Origin: Azolla caroliniana
Taxonomy: Eukaryota > Polypodiophyta
Assembly (NCBI GenBank): GCA_043228905.1
Contig: JBHGNT010000016.1
Location: forward strand, 6,138,001-6,202,000
Reading direction: 5' to 3'
DNA: 64,000 nucleotides
Shown: positions 42,450 to 54,421 of the stretch, piece after piece
How positions within the stretch are numbered: position 1 is the stretch's first letter
How the letters are laid out: every line of letters starts with the position of its first letter
Notes under the pieces: generated by a model
Told to the model about the DNA's origin: nothing
The model's database searches: none
Seen by the model: the letters and a program-made list of their open reading frames with translations, nothing else
Position numbers and translations under genes: made by a program

Positions 42450-44300
42450 AGTCTGTTGGATGTTTGCCACCTCTTTCAAGCTGTATATAGGAAATTTGTA
42501 GTTGTGTATACATTCGCAGGAGTGAATGTATAGAATGGATTGGTTGCATTCCATTATTTATTTATTTTTTCTTTAAACGGATGCTATTGGACAATTGTTC
42601 TTTTGTTCAGGTAAGAATATGTGTTTGGTAATGGTGTGTTTTAATGGGTTGTTAGTTGTGACTTGTATAGGGGGGTATATATATATGTATAGCATCAGAA
42701 GGATAATCTTATGAATGATAGTATAAGATACTTACAATTCCTAAATAACACATGGTGGATGGATATGATACAATTCCTTTGTCCTTTATTTTTTATCATA
42801 AATCTTGAACATCGTCTATTGCATGACTCAAAAAGCATAAAGAGCAATGCTATCTGATAAAAGTACCTCAACTTTGTGAGAACAAAACTGTTGACTTTAT
42901 TTATGTATAAGGTGTACGAGTGAAAATGATTCTAGTTCGAATCAAGCATGAGTATTTTGCTCATAGTGATTGGCTTTTTGGTCATACAATCACCAGATCA
43001 TTGATATAAATGCTTGCCATATCCAATCTGCACAAGGACACATTGCTCTTGTCAAACTTCATTATGGCCACGTTCCATCACACCAACCAACCTTGTGTAC
43101 AATGTTTAGTCACCACCACTTAATACATACATATTAGTTATATGTTCATGCTTGTAAACCATCTCCAAAATCATTCAACCACATGCACTATTAATATCAT
43201 GATCATGAAGCTTTAGGGCTTTATGAAACCTAGAGTTTTTATTAATGTTTTAATAGTGATGGCATGAATTCACCCACATTAGAAATCATGATTTGTCTCA
43301 TAGGCCCATTTTGGCCTATAATATGACTTTCTTTCTTTATCTAAAGTAGCAACATTCAAAAGAAACTAGTAACAATATGACGAGAACTGAATTTTATTGG
43401 TTGGATTTGCTAATCACTACTTGGATAATTGCTAAGAGGGGAAGATGAAATAAACATTAAATTTGGAGAGGAAATGAGGTGTTAATGCAATAACTTCCAA
43501 TTTGTGTTTAATTGATAAGACTTAATTGGATTTTGTAGCTCATATTTAGACATTGTGTGGTGACACACTTGCTAATATTGTGCCACAAAAACTTTAATGA
43601 GTAAACAACAATCTTCAAATAGACATCACCCACCAATGCAGAATGCATTTAGAACAAACCAACTAACATATATGAATGCATGTATGTTACCTTCATAACT
43701 CATAGCCAATCCATATGTACAACTCACAATTCCATTACATAAAAAATGATTCATTACACATGCTTTAAAGTGTTTTTGAAATATATAGATGTATTCATAA
43801 GTCTTCTAATAGTTGTAGAGTAGCTAATGGTTGTGAAGATGAACCATGTGAGGCTTTCATTGGGTGATTGGATGCATGTCCACACAGTGTCCCTTATTGG
43901 GACCAAAGTTTTTGACATTAGTAATTCTAGACTTACGAGATGATGGAAATATAACTTGATCAGCCTCCCAATGGGTACTAGGTGAGGTGGATGATGTCGA
44001 ACTCTAAGTTGGGAACAAAATCACTTGCCACACTAAACTAGTTTAAAACCTTTAAATGGGTAGGCTACAACCACAAGAGAGTGAGATAGTATTTTTGAAG
44101 AGGAAAATGACAAATAGGAACAAAGGAAATGATTTTCGTGTGATGTGTGCAGTAAGTGTAGTGATTGCGCATCCATATTATAGATGAGGGAGGAATGTGT
44201 GTAGGGATTGGTCATGCCAAGAAATGTTTGCAAATCAAGTTTTGATTATGACATTTAGAATCACAAGTATAGTGTGCATAATGGTAGAGATATGGATAGA
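42450..44300. other. 3' flank and intergenic; one LINE tail
   Basis: No gene is seen. At about 43293-43330 the LINE 3' motif TCTCATAGGCCCATTTTGGC occurs on the plus strand, so a short 5'-truncated LINE copy probably ends there. The rest is AT-rich and unrecognised. Confidence 0.5.
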
Positions 44301-44338
44301 TGTATGAGAATACATACATACATACATACATATATATC

Positions 44339-44340
<2 letters not shown>

Positions 44341-44381
<41 letters not shown>
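44341..44381 (+). repeat. (GA)n microsatellite
   Basis: About 20 GA repeats, preceded by (ACAT)n at 44313-44330. Confidence 0.95.
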
Positions 44382-44383
<2 letters not shown>

Positions 44384-44512
44384 ATGCATAAATTTTACCT
44401 ACGTATGTATAAAGATTTTCAAGGTTCAAGGGAGACCAATTCTGATCTATCAAATGAGGCCTAGCTAATGGTGAAAATCAAACTTTGATGATATAGTGTA
44501 AACCACCAAGCA

Positions 44513-44690
44513 CAATGAGAGAGAGAAAGAGAGACCAGAAGGTCATGGGTTCAACCCCTACATTTCACAATAACATCTAGTAATTTAAGCGGTATAGAGA
44601 GATACAAAGAGGTGAGAGAATTGGATTTCAAACCAAATACGTAATGTTGAATAGTTTAAAAACTTACCACTAGTGTAAGCTAATAATAAA
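44513..44690 (-). mobile_element. tRNA-derived SINE-like element, copy 7, inverted
   Basis: In minus orientation it reads like copies 1-6: TTAGCTTACACTAGTGGTAAG at the right (about 44690-44665), then the degraded B-box TTGGTTTGAAATCC, and on the plus strand the second head with GGGTTCAACCCC at 44549-44560. It lies against the 3' end of LINE E. Confidence 0.68.
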
Positions 44691-44694
44691 AGAG

Positions 44695-45510
44695 AGAAAA
44701 AGATTGAAATAAGATTTTATTATTGTTTTCTGAGGTCCAATATGACCTATAAGACCAAAAATATTACATTTCACGTAATGCATGTGAAAGTGAGTAGCGA
44801 AGATGTGTAGAAAGCATAGTCGAATGTAATAAAAGGTAGAGCATTGTATCAAAGTGTGAGACTCTTGAACTTGTTTCGGTCAAAGTGTGCATTGTTGACT
44901 ACTGTCATCACTTGTGCCCAATGACCAATCTCATATCGCATTGCGCGTGTAATGAAGAATATGGTTTTGTAGTTAGGTGCAACATATGTAGTATAATGTC
45001 TAAAATTTGTGCTTCCACAAATTTTCCCCTGTCATGATACATTGGCTTGCATCCAACCAGAACACAAAAATTTGCTTTTATGTGCCTTCCATGGCCGGGT
45101 ATGGCGTTTGTTTCTTGACTTGGAGAAACTTTGTAAAAAAATTCTCATGGACATTGTCAAACTCTCCCCAAGTAAATTTAGGGATACTACCTCCCCATAC
45201 TTCCACCCCATAGAGAAGAACTGATGATACCAAAGTGTTGAAAAGGTATTTCTTGAGGATCCAATACTTTGGTTCTCCATGATTGCATGTGTCTCAAATA
45301 CATAATATGCTCTCTTTCTTGCCTCTAAGTGGGGTGTAACAAATTCATTCTATTTATGATTTGACGGAACTTCAAGGCCAATGTATTTGAAGTTTCCCAC
45401 ACATTCAAGTTGCTCATTATTGTATGTAATGTATGAATTATCTTTTTTTTTTGGGCTTTTCATAAGCATAATCTTTGTTTTAGAGTTGTTGACACTTAAT
45501 ATAGAGATAA
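44695..45510 (-). pseudogene. LINE E remnant (family of LINE A)
   Basis: The minus translation in broken frames gives NSKTKIMLMKS, NNEQLECVGNFKYIGLEVPS, EARKRAYYVFE and SMGWKYGEVVSLN, then the tail GGTCTTATAGGTCATATTGG (about 44735-44765). It covers the region of the family where the Gypsy element interrupts LINE A and so shows the uninterrupted order. 5'-truncated. Confidence 0.78.
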
Positions 45511-45519
45511 AGAAAGAAA

Positions 45520-46210
45520 AAAAGAAAAATTAACGTCTTCTAAGACCAAATTTGGCAAATGAGACAAAATGGGATAATTTGTTCCCAATCATCGAAAAAA
45601 AAAAAAACATAGATAAAAGTGTTATAGTGTTGTACAAATTGTGTTATGGTGTAACATATTTTGTAAAGGAAAATGCTATATACTATGCTTGGTTTCATTT
45701 CCATCCAAGTCTCTCATAAAGGAGGGGGAGGTCAAAGGGTTTTGATGTGGGTGTGGCTTGTGGTCCCAATGTGAAGAGTAATCCATGTTCCCTTATTTTT
45801 CTTAATTGCTTCAACACAACGAGTGACTTTGAGGCTCGACATCAGAGGGCATTTGGTAGTTTTTTGGTTTTCTACTTCATCAAAGGAGAGGCTGAGTGAT
45901 GCAAGTTTGTCCACGCTCATCGCCCCTCCTATCCCTGAAAAATTTCATTGGTTACATGCTGGTGAATATTAGAAAGGTTATGGCCAACATTTTGTAGCTT
46001 ATATCTCTCCATGTTGTTTTAGCTCTAAGATATATATATACCTAGTGTCTTTATATATGGGGTATCTAATGGTTTGGAGAAGGTGGGAGGGGGTCCTAAT
46101 ATGTTGTGGTATTTTGCCCTTATCTTGACGTAAGTTGGACACTTACATGTAAAGTGATACTCATCCTCTATCTCTACGTGACATAATCTACATATCCTTT
46201 CATTTATGAG
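45520..46210 (-). pseudogene. LINE F remnant, 3' part, left of Copia 2
   Basis: A minus frame (46025-46210 and beyond the insertion) encodes RICRLCHVEIEDEYHFTCKC, the Cys/His region seen in LINE 5746-6262. The tail TCTCATTTGCCAAATTTGG is at about 45545-45570. The coding part continues on the other side of Copia 2 at 51747. Confidence 0.72.
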
Positions 46211-46534
46211 TGTCGAATACAAATGTATAATGGACGTATTCACACTATCCTCTTAGAGAGCCCAAGTTCGGGCTATTTCTGTAAATAACATAAAGGGCAG
46301 TTGCCCTATATGAGTCACTATATAAAGTGACTTTGTAACCTTTTGTAAGGTTGATTGTTCATTGTTGTAACGGTTACCCCTTTATGAATATAGATATATG
46401 CTTTGTCTCTCTCTCTCTCTCTCTCTCTCCCTGTACGTAATTTGTTCTTGCCTCTCTCATACGCATGTATTTCTTCCTCACAGATTCATACTATGTGATC
46501 TCTTCCGCACTGACGGCTTTGTTCATTTCCTACA
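46211..46534 (+). repeat. 5' LTR of Copia 2
   Basis: 324 bp. TATA-like CACTATATAAAGTG at about 46317-46330; a (CT)n tract at 46406-46430. Confidence 0.93.
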
Positions 46535-47202
46535 TTTGGTATCAGAGCTTGGATGTCCTTCATCCCGCTGCCGGCCGCCATTCGAATCTTTGAAACAGAG
46601 AAGAGAGAAGAAGAAGAAAAACGAGGCTTGCATCTCATCGCGTTAGATCATCTTCGCTTGGAGTAAGCCAGCCGGCTATACTCTGTTCCTTGTGATCGTA
46701 ACCGCTCGAGGTGAAATCCCCTTGTGCAACATTGACACGATCGTGCTCCACTCGGTTAAACGGCATCCGAACAGGTCATCGAACGCTGCTCGCCGCCCGT
46801 TGTAACCACTCGGTGCAGATCGGTCTCAAGACAACAACCCCAATTCGTGCTTCATCCGGTTGATTGACATTCGGGAGGATCAATTGGATCCGTCTCTCTC
46901 GTCGCTGCAGTCACTCGAAGCAGAATCGGTCCAGACAATCGGTTTCAATAATCGGTATTTGGCATATATATTCGGAAGCGAGCCGGGCTCACTCCGACTC
47001 GGCAACATTCGGGAAGACCAGTCGGTTCTGTCCCTCAAGTTACCGAAGTCAATCCGAGCAAGTTCAACAATACATATATCCGAAGCCGAACCGACTCAGG
47101 TTCAAATCCGACTAGAACGATATCGGGTGAGCCGACCGGCTGCACTCCAACAAGGTTCGCAGTCAACTTTGAACCGAGCTTCGTCAACCGAAACCGAATC
47201 TG

Positions 47203-50200
47203 ATGGCATCAACATCCGGCTCATCGGAAATGAGTCTAAGGAGGTTCGACGGTTCGAACTTCAATTTTTGGAAGGAGCAAATGCAGGACTATCTTATAGT
47301 CAAGGGTCAGATCGATCCGATTGAGAATGAAACTGCTCCAGAAATATACAAGGCAAATGAGTGGCAGAAGCTGGACAAAATCGTCTGCGCCACGATTCGG
47401 ATGCACCTGTCGGAGTCAGTGTACTTCCCAGTGCAATCGTGCACGACAGCCTTCAAACTTTGGAAGAAGCTGTCGGAAACCTATGAAAAGAAGGTCGCCT
47501 CAACGAAGATGTATTTGATCCGGCGCCTCTACAACTTGCGGATGAAAGATTCCGATTCGGTTCAGGCACACCTTAACGAGTACGAAAGTTTGAGCTCCCA
47601 AATCTCGTCATAGGGGACGACAATCGAGGATGAACTCAGAGCAATGATACTCATGAGCAGTCTCCCCTCCTCTTGGGAAACCTTCGTTACAACTGTGTGC
47701 AACGCTTCTACGACTGCCATCAAGTACTCCGAAGTCACAAGTGCAATCCTGACTGAAGCAGCTCGGAGAAAGTCTTTCACCAAAGACTGGCAGAAGAAGC
47801 CTATGTAGTACAAGGTTCGACCGACCGATCGAACAACCGGGGAAGAAGCTCTTCCCAACCGCCGACAAATCAGTGAAGCCGCAACAAGTCCCGGGAAACC
47901 CGAATCAGCAACTACTGCAAGAAACCGGGACACATCAAGGCCGACTGTCGGGTACTCAAGTCAAGGACAAACAAAGCTCAGAGAGCTGATCAGAGGAGTA
48001 ACCGGCATGAGGAAGTCAACTACGTCGGCTCTTCAGCCAAGATATTGACGACCGACCCGAACATATTGTCCATAGAGAATCCAGTCGAATCAGAAGTTAT
48101 GCTTACGACTGAGGAATCAAGCACATGGCTTCTGGACTCGGGCGCGTCGTATCATGTGACACCTCACCGATCACAGTTTCGGCAATATTCGGACCGACAC
48201 TCCGACTCAGTTCGGGTCGGAAATTCGCAACACTGTGCTATCATCAGAATCGGCACCGTAGAGCTCAACCTTCCGGGTGGCTCCACACTCGTACTACACA
48301 ACGTCCGACACGTTCCTGAGCTCTCATGACCCTTGATCTCAGTCGGACAACTTGATGAAGCTAGCATCCGTATTGGTTTCTCATCAGGAGGGTGGACACT
48401 CCACAGAGGGAACCTCCTGCTTGCTAGAGGACCAAAGGTACACTCATTGTACCCTTTGTATGTCACACTCAGAGAGGGTGACTTATTTCTGGTAGATATC
48501 CCAGTGTCATCCTTATGGCATGGACAACTTGGACACCTCAGTAAGGCCGGCATCACGCACCTATCCAGAGCCGGATACATCCCGAAACTCTCCTTCTCGA
48601 ACCATCAGTTTTGCGAGCATTGCCAGTACGGCAAACAGGTAGCCGCATCACACCCGACATCAGCACCAAGAGAGTCGAGCCCGCTCGATTTGGTCCACTC
48701 AGACGTCTGTGGCCCGATGCCACATCAGTCACTCGGTGGTGCCTCGTACTTCGTCAGTTTCATTGACGACTCGACTCGGAAGGTGTGGGCTTACCCCATC
48801 AGAACCAAAGATTGGGTGTTCTCGATCTTCTCAGATTGGCTCGCAATTGTCGAAAACCAGACCGGTCGGAAACTGAAGTGTCTCTGAACCGACAATGGAG
48901 GTGAGTTCAAATATGATGAATTCGTCAAATTTTGCCGAGAACGCGACATTAGATGTGAATATACGACACCATATAGTCCGGAGCAGAACGGAATCGCAGA
49001 ACGCATGAATCAGACGATTCAAGAACGCGTTGTATCCATGCTCCAACACTCCAGACTGTCGGATGGCTTCTAGGCAGAGGCTCTACTCACGGCAGTACAC
49101 ATAATCAATATGTCGCTAAGTAGACCTCTAGGACTTACGATACCTCAGGAAATATGGACCGACAGAAAGCCGAATTATGATAAGCTGAGGATTTTCGGTT
49201 GCGAGGCATACGCCCTCATACCGAAAGACAACCGCCGAAAACTCGAACCGAGATCAAGGAAATGCGTTTTCCTCGAGTATGGACCCGACGGCGAGATCGG
49301 ATACCGACTCTGGGACCCCGAGCATAAGCAAATCGTCCGAAGTTCGGACGTCCTGTTCAACGAGTCGACTATGCACAAAACAACCGAAAGGCCTATTGAA
49401 GTTCGAAGGGTAATATTTTCTGAAGTGCCAACCCTTCATGACGGCCCAACACACAACACAAGACCGGTTTCACGGGTAACCGACTTCTCTCGCACCAAAT
49501 CCACAGATTCGGCACAACCGAATGGCTCAGCTTCCGACCATCCGACATCGACACCCGGTGCGACCGGTCCAGTCATACCTCGAAGATCCGAGAGACTGTC
49601 GCAACCTCCGGAGAGGTACTCTCCTGGAATTTTCTTCACCGACGCCGGCGAATCGATGTCCTACGAAGAAGCATCGGCAATTGCCGATTCAACCACCTGG
49701 CATCTGGCAATGGAGTCGGAAATGCACTCCATCCGCGCCAACAAGACTTGGGATCTAGTCGACTTACCGAAGAATCGACGTGCTCTTCCTTGCAAGTGGG
49801 TCTATAGACTAAAGGAGACGTCCGACTCGACCACCCCAAAGTACAAGGCCAGATTAGTTGCGAAGGGATTTCGACAGGAATATGGCGTCGACTTCGACAA
49901 AATCTTTTCACCAGTGGTGAAAATGACAACCCTTCGTTTCATGCTCGGTGTTGTGGCTGCCGACAATTTGGAGCTGATTCAGCTAGATGTGAAAACGGCA
50001 TTCCTCCACAGTGATCTAAAGGAGGAAATCTACATGGAGCAGCCGAAAGGCTTTGTGGCCACCGGTCAGGAACATCTAGTCTGCCGACTCAGGAAGAGTC
50101 TTTACGGCCTGAAACAGGCACCCCGACAGTGGTACAAGAAGTTCGACGATTTCATCCAGTCGGTCGGCTTCTCCAAGAGCGATGAGGACCACTACCTATT

Positions 50201-51227
50201 CACCACAACAGCTCAAGACGGTTCTCCCGTCTTCCTCATCATCTACGTGGACGACATGCTACTCTCTGGTCGCCATACCGGAGAACTCACCGAACTCGTT
50301 CGGAAACTGCGATTGAAGTTTGCCATGAAGGACCTCGGTCCGGCAAGACACATACTCGGAATGAAGATTAGTCGGAATTGCACCAAAAGACAGCTTTTTC
50401 TGTCTCAAACCGACTACATCGGACGTGTCTTGGAACGCTTCAACATGCAATCGGCCAAGTCTGCTTCGACCCTGCTCCCCGTTCATCTTCGGCTTTCTCA
50501 GCGAGACTGCCCAACATCCGGTCTGGAGGGGGAAGACATGAAGTCGGTACCGTATGCATCGACAGTAGGCTCTCTGATGTACGCGATGGTCGTGACACGG
50601 CCTTATATTTCTCACGTCGTAGGAGTCATCAACAGATTTATGCACAATCCCGACCGATCGCATTGGAACGCAGTCAAGCATGTGTTCAGATATTTAGCTG
50701 GCACAAAAGACCACGACATCCTTTTCGGTCCGAACTCAACTTCAGGCGTAGCCGGTTACACCGACTCGGACTTCGCCGGATGTGTGGACAGTCGCAAGTC
50801 AACAACCGGATATTTCTTTAAATTCGGCAATGGAGCAATCTCGTGGAAGTCGAAACTTCAGGAGTGCACAACCACCTCAACAACCGAAGCAAAATATGTA
50901 GTTGCCTCCGACGCAACGAAAGAAGCTTTATGGCTCGGTCGGCTGGCGCACACGTTTCGGCAAGTCGACTCCGACTCGGCTCCAATTGTCTACAGCGATA
51001 ATCAAAGTGATGTTGCTTTGTCGAAAAATCCGGTTCATCACAACGCCTCCAAGCATATCGAAGTTCGATATCACTTCGTTCGGGACTGCGTCATTTCCGG
51101 GAAAATCGGTTTAGAGAAGATATCCACAACCGACAATGTCGCAGATGGAATGACCAAGTGTCTTTCGGCATACCGGTTCCGGTCTCTTCGGCAACAGATG
51201 GGCGTAACAACATATCGGTCCGGTTGA
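47203..51227 (+). pseudogene. Copia 2 gag-pol polyprotein, inactivated
   Basis: Starts MASTSGSSEMSLRRFDGSNF at 47203. Gag is followed by a CCHC knuckle (YCKKPGHIKADC, about 47910), protease WLLDSGASYHVTPH (about 48127), and integrase (HGQLGHLSKAGITHL...CEHCQYGK; LDLVHSDVCGP; TDNGGEF; GIAERMNQ). RT follows (WDLVDLPKNRRALPCKWVY, LDVKTAFLHSDL, IIYVDDMLLSG) and RNase H (GYTDSDFAGCVDSRKST, HIEVRYHFVRD). In-frame stops are at 47611, 47806, 48327, 48885 and about 49072; a frame change lies between 47810 and 48045. The last 705 codons (49110-51227) are open. Each stop sits at a conserved position where one transition explains it (for example Gln before GTTIEDEL, Trp in the FWAEA motif). Confidence 0.88.
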
Positions 51228-51421
51228 AGCCGGACATAGTGCAGGACGGTTTCGGACAACAGACATCGGTTCACTGACGATCGGCTTCAGCTTTTCCGAC
51301 CCGACCAGTTCGGTCTTCTGTCTACGGATCATGCTGATTCGAACAAAACCGACCTGTCCGAGAACCTATTCCTATACCCGTATTTTTTAGATAACCCATG
51401 TATACGCCCATTACGGGGGAG

Positions 51422-51741
51422 TGTCGAATACAAATGTATAATGGACGTATTCACACTATCCTCTTAGAGAGCCCAAGTTCGGGCTATTTCTGTAAATAAC
51501 ATAAAGGGCAGTTGCCCTATGTGAGTCACTATATAAAGTGACTTTGTAACCTTTTGTAAGGTTGGTTGTTCATTGTTGTAACGGTTGCCCCTTTATGAAT
51601 ATAGATATATGCTTTCTCTCTCTCTCTCTCTCTCTCCTTGTACGTAATTTGTTCTTGCCTCTCTCATACGCAGGTATTTCTTCCTCACAGATTCATACTA
51701 TGTGATCTCTTCCGCACTTACGACTTTGTTCATTTCCTACA
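51422..51741 (+). repeat. 3' LTR of Copia 2
   Basis: 320 bp, nearly identical to the 5' LTR apart from (CT)n length and a few substitutions. Confidence 0.93.
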
Positions 51742-51746
51742 ATGAG

Positions 51747-51960
51747 GACTCCATTAGCATGCCCAATTCTCAACCTTAAGTTGGTGAGATGATACTCTAA
51801 GTTGTCCAATAACAACTCTTAGTGCATTTGGTAAGAATGCATCTCATATTTGGGTCATATAATAAAACCTAAATTAGAGAAGTGTATGAAGTGTTCCTTA
51901 TAATACAACATTTTAGATGAGAGTGACTCTAGTAGGTTGATCCATTTATGTTGAGTATAA
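51747..51960 (-). pseudogene. LINE F continued, right of Copia 2
   Basis: The minus translation near 51810-51750 reads LRVVIGQLRVSSHQLKVENWA, the region normally just before the Cys/His motif found at 46210 on the left side of Copia 2. It fades beyond about 51960. Confidence 0.6.
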
Positions 51961-52044
51961 ATTTGCATATTTCTTGGCATATTACTTTATTATAGTTCCC
52001 ATGAGAGAGAAAGACGGATCCCCTAAGCTAAGCTACAATATTGG

Positions 52045-52400
52045 ACTTATTTATGTGTATGATGGCTCACAAATTTTTGTTATCGCAAGGCACAAGTTTG
52101 CACTCGCAACCATGGCCATCTACTGTCCAATATTTCATTGGGAAGGAGGTTGTAACAAATGGGAAAACCACGATTAAGGCATCATGGTGGCGATTACATG
52201 ATGAAAGTATTCCACTTAAATTTCATCGTTCTTCCCATGCTCAACACATTGTTGTCTCATGACACAAAGCACTCCCTTAACTTTTATGGGCACCAGTTCC
52301 TTGCAAAAGGTGTTACTCGTGTGTTCTTGATTATTATATTGACATGGAGAGAGGAGACACCGCCGCGTATGTAGTTTGATCACTTGTTTCGTTAGGGTTG
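52045..52400 (+). pseudogene. L1-like LINE fragment (family of LINE C)
   Basis: VQYFIGKEVVTNGKTTIKAS and SIPLKFHRSSHAQHIV match MQYFIEHEGLLHGKTKIQAS and SIPLKIRHSVCGQHLV of LINE C (about 22950-23050, minus). Stops and frame changes are present. Confidence 0.72.
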
Positions 52401-52667
52401 TAAAAGAGGCGAGAGATATGATTGAGGTTAGATCTCACAGATTTTGGGATTTTGTTGAAGCACGACAATGATTATGTGTCATTTCCAATACTGGGTTTCA
52501 TCTGGTGGTGACCGTAGAGTATGACATTGGCGCATGGTCCTTTACCATAATACAAACCAAGGAGGAACCATGGGTTGATTGGGCGTTTACAGGGGGACAC
52601 AAACCAAGGTTCTACAAGTGGTTACTAAGTCCTCGTACCATTGCGTTCGGTTCATTTGATGTACCCT

Positions 52668-52672
<5 letters not shown>

Positions 52673-52700
<28 letters not shown>
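52673..52700 (+). repeat. (CT)n microsatellite
   Basis: About 28 bp of CT repeats. Confidence 0.95.
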
Positions 52701-52702
<2 letters not shown>

Positions 52703-52843
52703 CTCTGTTTGTAGGTTTTGGTTATGGATGGTGGTAGATCTTGAAACGTAGTTGCCATTCTAAATTGCCACTTCTAGCGAAGAAGAAAGAAGAAGGTCCT
52801 AGGCTTCATTTGGAGAGTATTGAACCCCCTCCACAAGAAGAAG

Positions 52844-53213
52844 TAACAATCGGCAACGGTTCGGTTTGGGTTTGAACCAAACCGAACCGCGGTTTAATGG
52901 CTTACCGGTTTCAACAGTCAAAAACCACGGTTTAAATGGTTTAACGGGTTTTTTTTTTTAATTAAAAAAAAATCTTTTCGTTTTTAGACCTTATTCTCAC
53001 ATTTTAGGAACATCTTAAAAATTTTAAAAAATGAAATATTATGAATTTTAAAAAAGTAAAAATTAAAAATTAAAAATTTGACCTATGTTGAAAAACCGAA
53101 ACTGCGGTTTTTACGGTTTGAAAAATGGTTAACGGTTCGGTTCGGTTCAGGTTTCAAACAATTTAAAACGGTTCGGTTTGGACCCTCTCAAACCGAACCG
53201 TTGCTGATTGTTA
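52844..53213. mobile_element. hAT-type MITE
   Basis: 370 bp with terminal inverted repeats of about 25 bp (TAACAATCGGCAACGGTTCG at the left; its complement with one mismatch at the right). Both sides carry the same 8-bp sequence AGAAGAAG (52836-52843 and 53214-53221). An 8-bp duplication and GGTTCGGTT-rich ends are typical of hAT non-autonomous elements. There is no coding sequence; the interior is AT-rich. It sits just upstream of the NUP50 leader. Confidence 0.85.
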
Positions 53214-53311
53214 AGAAGAAGATTTAAGAAGGAAGAAGAAGAAGAACCAGAAGCACATAGCCACAGAGAGAGAGAGCAGAGCTTCCCCTGCATCCCTCCC
53301 TCTCTCTCTAC

Positions 53312-53352
<41 letters not shown>

Positions 53353-53512
53353 AGAGCAGAGCAGAGCTTCCCCTGCATCCTTCCCTCTCTCTCTCTAAAC
53401 ACACACACACAAGAGAAGAGAGAAGGGAAGGGACGGGAACGTTATCATGCCAAGAGACTGACTCAAAAGAACAGGCTGCTGCTGCTCTCTGCCCGAGCTC
53501 TTCGTCTTGCAG

Positions 53513-53513
53513 G

Positions 53514-53569
<56 letters not shown>

Positions 53570-54319
53570 GAGGTCGTTCTTGGAGACTGACACACAGATG
53601 GATATGTGGATTTGATATCGCTCTTAGAGAGACAGATAGTTGGTTCTCCTTTAATTTTCCTTTTCTGGATCCATCCAGCTTCAATCTGTGTGTCTGTGTC
53701 TGTGTCTGTGTGTTTTTGCAAAACTATCCAGTTTCCTGCAGGATTGCACCAAATCCAGAGTTTCTATCTTCTTCTCCCACTTAACAGTGAGCATATCTGT
53801 GCATATCTGTGCGGATTGGCTTTAGTTTGGAAATCAGTCTGCTTTTTTCCAGACTCTCGTTTTCGAGAAGTCTTTCGGAAAGGGTTTTTTTGTTTGTTGT
53901 ATTCATATTCTTCGACTTTCACGGTGCTAAGACAATGGCTAGTTTTTAATCTGACTGTCGTTACGTCTTTTCTTTCTAATATGTGTTACTGGGGATTCTG
54001 TTGACTGTAAATGCCTATGTGTTTGCAAATGGCAATGTTCATCAGTGGTTGGATTTTCAGTACAGTATCTGCAAGTCTTGTCTGGAATAGAATTGGTTTG
54101 CTTGCAATTCAGTTTTATTAGAGGCAGCTAGATCCAGGCTTAATAGATTCTGGTCGAGAATCAGGAGATGATTCCAGATCTTGTTGGAAGGATATTCAAT
54201 CATGCTACAGACCTAGTTAGTGGAGAAAAGAATGGATCCTAAATCTCACATTTGATTATTCATTTGAATGGGGTGAAAAGGTTAAAGAAATAGTTTAAAT
54301 TTTTCGTTCCTTCTTGCAG
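53513..54319 (+). other. Probable intron in the 5' leader of NUP50
   Basis: Donor GCAG/GTATAG at 53512-53513 and acceptor TTCCTTCTTGCAG/AC ending at 54319 bracket sequence without coding potential upstream of the ATG at 54422. A (GA)n run (53517-53566) starts right after the donor, and a second (GA)n with Arg/Glu-like frames lies in the leader at 53319-53348. Confidence 0.5.
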
Positions 54320-54421
54320 ACTTCTCCCAACCAAAACTGTCATATATGAGGTTGATGCATTGGGAAGGCATGATACAGAATGAAGACTTAGGACATTGGG
54401 CATGAGCTTTTAGAATCAAAG

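Larger units (their letters stand above)
46211..51741 (+). mobile_element. Ty1/Copia retrotransposon 2, inserted in LINE F
   Basis: LTRs 46211-46534 (324 bp) and 51422-51741 (320 bp) start TGTCGAATAC and end TTTCCTACA. They are flanked by a perfect 5-bp duplication ATGAG (46206-46210 and 51742-51746). The primer site TTTGGTATCAGAGCTTGG follows the 5' LTR; the purine tract TTACGGGGGAG precedes the 3' LTR. It has the complete Copia domain order but several nonsense codons. The few LTR differences (including (CT)n length) suggest a fairly young insertion. Confidence 0.93.

Noticed and set aside
53147-53721. Overlapping frames with Ser-Leu or Arg-Glu runs
   Set aside because: They come from (GA)n/(CT)n tracts in the NUP50 leader.
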